Shown in pieces: positions 1-5,861 of a DNA stretch of 8,452 nucleotides. The stretch spans positions 1-8,452 of the forward strand of contig CAZYBT010000107.1 in assembly GCA_964645755.1 (NCBI GenBank). The letters are read 5' to 3'. A program made the translations under genes and the position numbers. Source of the DNA: VMCP01 sp964645755. GTDB taxonomy: Bacteria; Bacteroidota; Bacteroidia; NS11-12g; UBA955. Each line of letters begins with the position of its first letter. Position 1 is the first letter of the stretch. The notes under the pieces were generated by a model, which saw only the letters and a program-made list of their open reading frames with translations, had not been told where the DNA came from and did not search any database.

Positions 1-87
1 ATTGGTTTTTTTATTTGCTCGATGCTAGAGCTCATTGCTTCTGCGAATGTACAATTTTTATGCGACTTTAGAGATAAATTTCGATGA
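1..87 (+). CDS. Possible 3' end of an upstream gene (partial)
   Basis: Frame 1 is open from the left edge to a TGA at 85-87. It gives 28 residues ending in NVQFLCDFRDKFR, with a hydrophobic start (IGFFICSMLELIA). The TGA overlaps the ATG of the next gene as ATGA, the usual arrangement for translationally coupled genes, and this is the main reason to take it seriously. The other two forward frames are closed within this stretch. I do not recognise the family, and 28 open codons can occur by chance. If real, the thioredoxin-like gene that follows would be the second gene of an operon whose promoter lies outside the window. Confidence 0.35.
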   Translation: MGFFICSMLELIASANVQFLCDFRDKFR

Positions 88-755
88 ATCCATTGAAAGT
101 GAAAATGATGGTATATTTGCAGGAAAAACAACTAAAAATGATGAATTTCATGCCTAAGCAACTTGATAAGTGGTTGGAATTGGTTCCTGCAATTGCAATT
201 TTTTCAATTTTAATGATTGCAACGGGATGTGGAATAAAAAAGCAAAAAGCGAATATGGAAAAAAAAGCCGTCAATAAGGAAATCGCAACTGGTTTGATTT
301 ATAAAAAACTAACCGAAACACTGAACACGTTTAGTTCAGGTTCAACGGGTGTTTTAAAAGCAGATGCTGATGAGTTTCTTGGAAGTATTGAAAAAGATTA
401 CACCAATTATCGTGTCGAAGGAAAATATTTAGATTCTCTGATGGATTTTTTAAATGGAGGCATGGTTTATATAGATGTTTATGGCGGAAACTGGTGTTCA
501 GACACTCGTTATGGAATGGGTGGTTTGACAAGGGTGTTGGATGCATGCAAAATGCCGGCAGGGTGTTTTCGATACATTCGGGTAAGCAAGGAGAAAAAGT
601 TGATTGATATTCATGTAGAAGGCATAGAAATATCAAAAGTGCCTTTAGTAATTGTGCATAATCAGAAAAAGGAATTTGGAAGAATTATAGAAGTTCCTGA
701 GAAGGGACAGTGGGAGTTCCACTTGTTGAAAATCATGGAAAAGGCGTTGAATTAA
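84..755 (+). CDS. Thioredoxin-fold lipoprotein, probable
   Basis: A 223-residue protein. A hydrophobic segment at about residues 33-48 ends in IATGC, so C49 is a plausible lipidation site and the protein would be anchored facing the periplasm or outer surface. After a charged helical linker (about 50-120), residues 127-222 look like a thioredoxin-type domain: a beta strand MVYIDVYGG, then W137-C138-S139-D140-T141, a helix, then K185-V186-P187 with the expected cis-proline, and GRIIEVP near the end. The active site is C-S-D-T, so the second cysteine of the usual CxxC is missing; C155 and C161 lie just beyond. Bacteroidota have many uncharacterised thioredoxin-family proteins with this WCxD/S site. 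The ATG at 84 leaves an unusually long 33 residues before the hydrophobic core. In-frame ATGs at 138, 141 and 150 would give a normal lipoprotein signal length, so the true start may be one of these. Role unknown: redox activity or thiol binding is inferred from the fold only. Confidence 0.72.
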   Translation: MNPLKVKMMVYLQEKQLKMMNFMPKQLDKWLELVPAIAIFSILMIATGCGIKKQKANMEKKAVNKEIATGLIYKKLTETLNTFSSGSTGVLKADADEFLGSIEKDYTNYRVEGKYLDSLMDFLNGGMVYIDVYGGNWCSDTRYGMGGLTRVLDACKMPAGCFRYIRVSKEKKLIDIHVEGIEISKVPLVIVHNQKKEFGRIIEVPEKGQWEFHLLKIMEKALN

Positions 756-1300
756 CGTGTGAAAATCACTGGAACATCGTTTTTTTGAATGCTTTTTGCC
801 TGAAAAAGGATTTCAAAAAATTCGATTGTGGGTTTCATTGATTTTCGGAAGCCCATCCATTTGATGAAAATAATCGCAAATAGAATGAGCTCAACAGCGG
901 TTAGCGCTATATGGATAGAATTGTCGAAAAAGGCTGGTCCGTATGTGTCCTGATAGTTGTGATATAGTCCCTCAACTAAAAAGAAAGTAGATACAAGAAA
1001 AGTAGCTAGAAAGAGGGCATAAATTCGGATATGTTCGAGAGCACCAAAATGCACAATGAGGTACATGTCGTTTTCAACACCTTTAATTTCGCCATGTGCA
1101 AAGTTGGCAATGTTTTGATTATTAATTGTTTCCAATTTAAAATCTTGATTTGAAACTTCACCAAAAAAAGTTTTCTTGGATTGATTGATATTTTTATAGT
1201 TTAAATCGCTCAAAAAGGTTTGGTTTAGGAGCAACTGGTAGATGTTCTCGCGATTGAGGTTGGTTTTAAGGTAAATGGTTTTGAATGGAAAGCCGAACAT
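752..1300 (-). CDS. Unrecognised membrane protein with two C-terminal helices
   Basis: A 182-residue protein I cannot assign to a named family. Residues 1-88 are soluble and look like an alpha/beta domain: a strand beginning IYLKTNLNRENIYQLL, then FFGEVSNQDFKLE, then NFAHGEIKG and DMYLIVHFG. This order (helix, G-x-V/I strand, F-x-I/L strand, GxI strand) recalls a common class of small uncharacterised bacteroidete membrane proteins, but that is an impression. Two hydrophobic segments follow, about 91-110 and 129-148, with an aromatic/acidic loop between them and a basic turn (KWMGFRKSMK) after the second. No signal peptide is visible, so both ends probably face the cytoplasm. The ATG begins one base after the stop of the GGGP-synthase-family gene (TAA-A-ATG on the minus strand), so the two are almost certainly co-transcribed and translationally coupled. 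Its stop overlaps that of the thioredoxin-like gene on the opposite strand. Confidence 0.75.
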   Translation of the reverse strand: MFGFPFKTIYLKTNLNRENIYQLLLNQTFLSDLNYKNINQSKKTFFGEVSNQDFKLETINNQNIANFAHGEIKGVENDMYLIVHFGALEHIRIYALFLATFLVSTFFLVEGLYHNYQDTYGPAFFDNSIHIALTAVELILFAIIFIKWMGFRKSMKPTIEFFEILFQAKSIQKNDVPVIFTR

Positions 1301-1301
1301 T

Positions 1302-2060
1302 TTAGATATGGATTTGATTTGAGTTTGCGGTAATCATTGCGTTGCACAGTTCTTCGAGGAGTTGGGGGTTGTTAAAAATGCCATTGCCAACAACAATATA
1401 ATCTGCACCATGGTTCCATGCGGTGAGGGCGTCGTGTTGATTTTTTATTCCTCCTCCCACAAAGATGATTGAGTTTACTGAATGTGAAACAGCAGATATT
1501 AGATTTTGAGGGACGGTATGTTGTGCTCCTGATCCGGCATCTAAATACATTAATTTAAGTCCCAACATTTCCCCTGCCATTGCTGTTGCAGCAGCGATAT
1601 CGGGTTTATCGGAAGGAATAGGAGTTGTTCCGCTCATATAAACAGCAGAAGTGAGTTTACCGGATTCAACGAGCATGTAACCAGTTGGAATGGTTTCCAA
1701 GTTGTTTTTTTTGATCCAGGGTGCTGCAGAAACGTGTTTTCCTATGAGAAATTCCGGATTTCTCCCTGAAATCAGACTCATAAAGAGAATGGCATCTGCG
1801 TTTGGAGAAAGTTGCATTTCATGACCGGGGAATAAAACTACATTTTTCGCCCCCATCAACTTTAGTTCTTGAATACATTCTTGTGTGATACCAGAAGATA
1901 CTAAGGAGCCACCAACAAGGAAAAGGTCAACACCAAACGAATTGGCAATTGAATATATCTCTTTGGTTTTTTGTCCAAACTGATCTGGATCAATGAGCAC
2001 AGCGATGCCTTTGAGATGATGATTTTTTTTTGTTTGTAGGTGTTGAATGACACTCGACAT
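1302..2060 (-). CDS. Geranylgeranylglyceryl/heptaprenylglyceryl phosphate synthase family protein
   Basis: A 252-residue TIM-barrel enzyme of the GGGPS/PcrB family, which joins a polyprenyl diphosphate to sn-glycerol 1-phosphate to make an ether lipid precursor. The family motifs run in order through the whole length: LIDPD (22-26, Mg/diphosphate site), LVGGS (48-52), LFPG (76-79), SLISGRNPE (95-103), PTGYMLVESG (125-134), YLDAGSGA (172-179), FVGGGI (200-205) and IVVGNG (222-227). The last two form the standard phosphate-binding loops of this fold. Length and the SLISGRNPE segment fit the archaeal/bacteroidete group better than the shorter Bacillus PcrB. In characterised members the residue at 174 is, as I recall, a catalytic Glu; here it is Asp. 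The enzyme should be cytosolic or membrane-associated. The prenyl chain length it uses cannot be read from the sequence. No Shine-Dalgarno is seen before the ATG, as usual in this phylum. It is the first gene of a two-gene minus-strand unit. Confidence 0.93.
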   Translation of the reverse strand: MSSVIQHLQTKKNHHLKGIAVLIDPDQFGQKTKEIYSIANSFGVDLFLVGGSLVSSGITQECIQELKLMGAKNVVLFPGHEMQLSPNADAILFMSLISGRNPEFLIGKHVSAAPWIKKNNLETIPTGYMLVESGKLTSAVYMSGTTPIPSDKPDIAAATAMAGEMLGLKLMYLDAGSGAQHTVPQNLISAVSHSVNSIIFVGGGIKNQHDALTAWNHGADYIVVGNGIFNNPQLLEELCNAMITANSNQIHI

Positions 2061-2245
2061 AAAGTATTACAAAGAAAGATAAAATTGCTCTTTGTTTTTG
2101 AAATATTTTACGAATGGATGGAAAACCTTGAGAATACTCACAATGTATCATTTTCATATAAGAAATTGTCTAAAAAATCACACTTTACTATGGGTTTGAT
2201 AATCAGCGTATTATGTGTAAATGGTTGATTTGTAGGCAATTAAAC

Positions 2246-2301
2246 TTATTCCACAGCTCAAACCCTTTTGGTTATTGACTTTCTCTGTTTTCTGTGGATA
2301 A
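2246..2301. promoter_or_regulatory. DnaA box in an imperfect inverted repeat upstream of nrdJ
   Basis: TGTGGATAA at 2293-2301 is the exact reverse complement of the canonical DnaA box TTATCCACA. A second, imperfect arm, TTATTCCACAG at 2246-2256, faces CTGTGGATAA at 2292-2301 across 35 bases and differs only by one extra T. The perfect box ends five bases before the probable -33 element of the nrdJ promoter, where a bound regulator could act. DnaA control of a ribonucleotide reductase promoter is established for nrdAB in E. coli; its transfer to this class II gene is inference. A different dyad-binding regulator is also possible. Confidence 0.45.
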
Positions 2302-2306
2302 ACCAA

Positions 2307-2338
2307 TTGAAAAAGTAGTTCTATGTTAGATATTTTTG
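2307..2338 (+). promoter_or_regulatory. Probable nrdJ promoter (bacteroidete type)
   Basis: TATTTTTG at 2331-2338 matches the Bacteroidota -7 consensus TAnnTTTG exactly. TTG at 2307-2309 lies 21 bases upstream, in the range accepted for the -33 element. Transcription would start near 2345, giving a leader of about 55 bases before the nrdJ ATG. Confidence 0.55.
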
Positions 2339-2341
2339 TTA

Positions 2342-2365
2342 TCCCGATATGATTTTATAGCGGGA
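2342..2365 (+). repeat. Short inverted repeat at the start of the nrdJ leader
   Basis: TCCCG (2342-2346) pairs with CGGGA (2361-2365), and an inner ATA/TAT can extend the stem after a two-base bulge. It sits at or just after the predicted transcription start. It could be an operator or a small 5' hairpin. It is short enough to be chance. Confidence 0.25.
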
Positions 2366-2399
2366 ACAACCAACTATCCCCAAAAGTAACTAAACCCAA

Positions 2400-5300
2400 A
2401 TGACTAAAAAAACCATGAGCAATCAAACTGTAAACCAAGCTGGCCTAGAGTTCGCCAGAATGAACACCAAGACTGGAGTATCTCCTTACGATTTATTTAA
2501 CTACGATTACCGAACATCGGTTATTAAGAAGCCAGACGGAAGTGTGGTGTTTGAGATGAAAAATGTTGAGGTTCCAGCAGGATGGAGTCAAGTAGCAACA
2601 GACATTTTGGCACAGAAGTATTTCCGCAAAGCGGGAGTTCCGCAGGCAGATGGTTCAATGGGTAGTGAAACATCGGTAAAGCAGGTTGTACACAGGTTGG
2701 CAGATTGCTGGCGTTATTGGGGGGAAAAACATGGTTATTTTGCGAGTGCAGATGATGCACAAGTTTTTTATGATGAGTTGGTTTACTCATTATTGAATCA
2801 GGAGAGTGCGCCAAACTCACCACAATGGTTCAACACAGGTTTGCACAACAGTTATGGTATAGCGGGAAAGCCACAAGGACATTATTACGTAGATCCAACA
2901 ACTGAAAAGTTGATGAAATCAACAAGTGCTTATGAGCGTCCACAGCCTCATGCTTGTTTCATATTGTCTGTTGATGATGATTTGGTGAATGAAGGTGGTA
3001 TCATGGATTTGTGGGTAAGAGAAGCACGTATTTTTAAATATGGATCTGGTGTTGGAACAAACTTTTCAAGAATTCGTGGTGCAGGCGAGAAATTGTCGGG
3101 TGGTGGAACAAGCAGTGGCTTGATGAGCTTCTTGAGAATAGGTGACCGTGCTGCCGGTGCAATTAAAAGCGGTGGAACAACACGTAGAGCTGCGAAAATG
3201 GTGTGTTTAGATTTAGATCACCCAGAAGCAATGGAGTTCATTGCTTGGAAAAAAGCAGAAGAGAAAAAAGTAGCAGCCTTGATTGCTGGCGGATATGCAA
3301 GCGATTATGAAGGTGAAGCATATAATACAGTATCAGGTCAAAATAGCAACAACTCAGTTCGTATCCCTCATAAATTTTTCGATAAATTACAAAAAGGAGA
3401 AGATTGGGAATTCACAGCTCGTTCTACTGGCGAGGTGATGAAAACATTGCCAGCTCAAGAGGTTTGGGACACAATTGGAGATGCTGCATGGGCATGTGCT
3501 GATCCAGGCGTTCAATACGATGATTCAATCAACGAATGGCATACTTGTCCAGAAGGTGGAAGAATCAATGCTTCTAACCCTTGTTCAGAATATATGTTCC
3601 TCGACAATACTGCATGCAATTTGGCATCTTTGAATTTGAGAAAATTCTTTGACGAGAATGCTTGTAATTTTGATGTTGAGAAGTTGGAATATGCCGCAAG
3701 ATTGTGGACAACCGTTCTTGAGATTTCTGTTTTGATGGCACAGTTCCCAAGTAAAGAAGTAGCTCAATTGAGTTACGATTACAGAACATTGGGATTGGGA
3801 TATGCAAATCTAGGTTCAGTGTTAATGTGTGCTGGTATTCCTTACGATAGCAAAGAAGCAACTGCAATTTGCGGATCTATTACTGCAATTTTAACCGGAA
3901 CTGCCTATGCAACCAGTGCGGAGATGGCAGCGGTTAAAGGTACATTCCGCATGTACGAAAAGAATAAAAAACACATGTTGCGCGTAATTCGCAACCACCG
4001 TTATGCTGCATACAATACTCCTTTGGCTTTTGAGGGACTTGGAATCAAGCCAGTATGTATTGACGAAAAATACTGCCCAGATTACTTGTTGAAATCTGCA
4101 TGCAACTCTTGGGATAAAGCGGTACAATGGGGTGAGAAATATGGATTTAGAAACGCTCAATCTACTGTAATTGCACCTACAGGTACAATTGGTTTGTTGA
4201 TGGATTGTGATACTACAGGAATTGAACCTGATTTTGCTTTGGTGAAATACAAGAAACTTTCTGGTGGTGGATACTTTAAAATTGTGAACAATACTGTTCC
4301 AATTGCTTTGAAAAACTTGGGTTATAGTGATGCAGAGGTAGATGCCATTGTAAACTATGCAAAAGGATATCAAACTTTCAAAAATGCACCTCATATCAAC
4401 CATGAATCGTTGAAAGCTCTAGGATTCACAGACGCAGATTTGGCTAAAATCGAGTCTGAGGCTCCAATGGCATTTGAAATTGGATTTATTTTCAACAAAT
4501 ATTCTTTGGGTGAAGACACCATGAAGAATTTGGGAATTACTCCAGACCAATATAATCACCCGAAATTCAACATGTTGCAAACTTTAGGATTTAGCAAACA
4601 ACAAATTGCTGAAGCGAATAACTTCGTGGTTGGTACCATGACAGTTGAGGGTGCACCTGGTTTGAAAGAAGAACATTTGCCAGTATTTGATTGCGCAAAT
4701 AAATGCGGAAATATTGGAGTAAGATACATTCACCCATTTGCACATATCAGAATGATGGCTGCTGCTCAGCCTTTCATTTCTGGTGCAATTAGTAAAACTA
4801 TCAACCTTCCAAATGAAGCGAGTGTTGAGGATATCAAAGCTTGTTATGAATTGAGTTGGAAATTAGGCTTAAAAGCGAATGCTTTGTATAGAGATGGTTG
4901 TAAATTGAGTCAGCCATTGAGCAACAAATCTGAAAGCCAAGAAGAGGCAGATAAAGAAGAAGCAGCAAAAGACAATGCAGTTGCTCAAGACGCATCTGGT
5001 AAAGAAAAAGTAATTCGCATTGCAGAAGAATTGACTCCAGACATCGTTTTAGAAGCAGCTAAGCGCATTTTGAGCGAGAGTCCTGATACCAAGTTCAAAC
5101 GTCAACTTTCTAACATCGTTGAGAAGAAAAGACTTCCAAACAGAAGAAATGGATTTACTCAAAAGGGACGCGTAGGTGGTCAAACCATTTTCGTGAGAAC
5201 TGGTGAATATGACGACGGAACCTTGGGTGAAATCTTCATTGATATGCACAAAGAAGGCGCTAGCTTCAGATCATTGATGAACTGTTTCTCTATAGCAATT

Positions 5301-5753
5301 TCTGTTGGTTTACAATATGGAGTTCCATTGGAAGAGTTTGTAGACAAATTTGCTTTCACTCGTTTTGAGCCTAGTGGAATGGTTGAGGGACATCAAAACA
5401 TCAAGAATGCTACATCAATTGTGGACTACATTTTCAGATTGTTAGGATTTGAATATTTGAATCGTGAAGATTTGGTTCAAGTAAAACCAAGTGATTTACT
5501 TCCTATGGAAAAATCTACTCCAGAAGCTCCGGTTATCTCTGAATTTAAACCAACCTTCAACCCAGAGCCTATGTCGTTAGACATGACTAGAGCAATGAAG
5601 GCCGAAGCATCGGGAGGAGTTAAAGACATGCAAGATCATTTGAGAGAAGTTCAAAGTGATGCACCAGCTTGTAATGTATGTGGACACATAACCGTAAGAA
5701 GTGGTACATGTTACAAATGTTTAAATTGCGGAAATAGCCTAGGTTGTAGCTAA
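2400..5753 (+). CDS. nrdJ: Vitamin B12-dependent (class II) ribonucleotide reductase
   Basis: A 1117-residue enzyme that reduces ribonucleotides to deoxyribonucleotides in the cytosol, using adenosylcobalamin to make the active-site thiyl radical; it works with or without oxygen. The catalytic set is complete. N393-P-C395-S-E397 carries the radical cysteine with its Asn and Glu partners. C186 (in PHACF) and C406 (in NTACNLASLNL) form the substrate-reducing pair; the 11-residue gap from C395 to C406 equals that of the Thermotoga enzyme (C322/C333). APTGTIG and TGIEPDFALVKYKKLSGGG mark the barrel. An acidic linker (about 842-865) leads to a TSCPD-type domain (about 924-1022). The tail holds C1091, C1094, C1104, C1107, C1110 and C1116, a zinc ribbon plus the mobile redox cysteines that re-reduce the active site. 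There is no N-terminal ATP cone, intein or frameshift. The length is normal for the long B12-dependent type. ATG 2400 is preferred; ATG 2415 is an alternative. It appears to be monocistronic, with its own promoter and terminator. Confidence 0.97.
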   Translation: MTKKTMSNQTVNQAGLEFARMNTKTGVSPYDLFNYDYRTSVIKKPDGSVVFEMKNVEVPAGWSQVATDILAQKYFRKAGVPQADGSMGSETSVKQVVHRLADCWRYWGEKHGYFASADDAQVFYDELVYSLLNQESAPNSPQWFNTGLHNSYGIAGKPQGHYYVDPTTEKLMKSTSAYERPQPHACFILSVDDDLVNEGGIMDLWVREARIFKYGSGVGTNFSRIRGAGEKLSGGGTSSGLMSFLRIGDRAAGAIKSGGTTRRAAKMVCLDLDHPEAMEFIAWKKAEEKKVAALIAGGYASDYEGEAYNTVSGQNSNNSVRIPHKFFDKLQKGEDWEFTARSTGEVMKTLPAQEVWDTIGDAAWACADPGVQYDDSINEWHTCPEGGRINASNPCSEYMFLDNTACNLASLNLRKFFDENACNFDVEKLEYAARLWTTVLEISVLMAQFPSKEVAQLSYDYRTLGLGYANLGSVLMCAGIPYDSKEATAICGSITAILTGTAYATSAEMAAVKGTFRMYEKNKKHMLRVIRNHRYAAYNTPLAFEGLGIKPVCIDEKYCPDYLLKSACNSWDKAVQWGEKYGFRNAQSTVIAPTGTIGLLMDCDTTGIEPDFALVKYKKLSGGGYFKIVNNTVPIALKNLGYSDAEVDAIVNYAKGYQTFKNAPHINHESLKALGFTDADLAKIESEAPMAFEIGFIFNKYSLGEDTMKNLGITPDQYNHPKFNMLQTLGFSKQQIAEANNFVVGTMTVEGAPGLKEEHLPVFDCANKCGNIGVRYIHPFAHIRMMAAAQPFISGAISKTINLPNEASVEDIKACYELSWKLGLKANALYRDGCKLSQPLSNKSESQEEADKEEAAKDNAVAQDASGKEKVIRIAEELTPDIVLEAAKRILSESPDTKFKRQLSNIVEKKRLPNRRNGFTQKGRVGGQTIFVRTGEYDDGTLGEIFIDMHKEGASFRSLMNCFSIAISVGLQYGVPLEEFVDKFAFTRFEPSGMVEGHQNIKNATSIVDYIFRLLGFEYLNREDLVQVKPSDLLPMEKSTPEAPVISEFKPTFNPEPMSLDMTRAMKAEASGGVKDMQDHLREVQSDAPACNVCGHITVRSGTCYKCLNCGNSLGCS

Positions 5754-5774
5754 TAAATTATTAAATATTGCAAA

Positions 5775-5804
5775 AAAAATGCCCCAATTTTTTGGGGCAT
5801 TTTT
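5775..5804 (+). terminator. Intrinsic terminator of nrdJ
   Basis: A perfect nine-base-pair stem, ATGCCCCAA (5779-5787) with TTGGGGCAT (5792-5800), closes over a four-T loop. It is preceded by an A tract and followed by TTTTGTTTT, so the A/T tracts can extend the stem. It lies 21 bases after the nrdJ stop codon and ends that transcript before the PKD-repeat gene. Confidence 0.93.
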
Positions 5805-5833
5805 GTTTTCAGCAAACATTTCATGTAATTTTC
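5802..5833 (+). promoter_or_regulatory. Weak promoter candidate for the PKD-repeat gene
   Basis: TTTG (5802-5805) and TAATTTTC (5826-5833, one mismatch to TAnnTTTG) are 20 bases apart. A start near 5840 would leave a leader of about 22 bases before the proposed TTG start codon. The first element lies in the T tract of the nrdJ terminator. The match is imperfect and the region is AT-rich, so the call is tentative. Confidence 0.25.
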
Positions 5834-5861
5834 ACGTCTAATAGTCAATTATTTGAGCAAT

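Larger units (their letters stand above)
2061..2399. other. Divergent intergenic region between the GGGPS-family gene and nrdJ
   Basis: This 339-base gap separates two genes transcribed away from each other and must hold both their promoters. On the nrdJ side I can place a promoter, a DnaA box and a small inverted repeat, listed separately. On the minus-strand side I see no full TAnnTTTG match. The best hit, GAAAGATA at 2074-2081 (TATCTTTC on the minus strand), misses the final G and has no clear upstream partner. No RNA gene, cobalamin-riboswitch B12 box or credible small gene was found. Confidence 0.6.

Noticed and set aside
2040..2228. 62-codon forward frame overlapping the start of the GGGPS-family gene
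   Set aside because: It begins inside the opposite-strand gene, has no recognisable protein feature or promoter, and lies in AT-rich intergenic DNA where short open frames are common.
2061..2399. Replication origin, because of the DnaA box
   Set aside because: Only one perfect box and one poor arm are present. There is no cluster of boxes, no clear unwinding element, and no dnaA or other origin-type neighbour gene.
2229..2399. Cobalamin riboswitch or NrdR box ahead of the B12-dependent reductase
   Set aside because: I searched by eye for the B12-box core GCCACTG and for paired NrdR palindromes and found neither. The predicted leader of about 55 bases is also too short for a cobalamin riboswitch.
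3891..4403. 170-codon minus-strand frame inside nrdJ
   Set aside because: It is a shadow of a strongly conserved enzyme gene. Its Cys- and Ser-rich translation has no domain character, and there is no sign of a separate promoter.
2400..5753. Intein or split in nrdJ
   Set aside because: Ribonucleotide reductases often carry inteins, but the active-site regions here are continuous and the total length is normal for the family.
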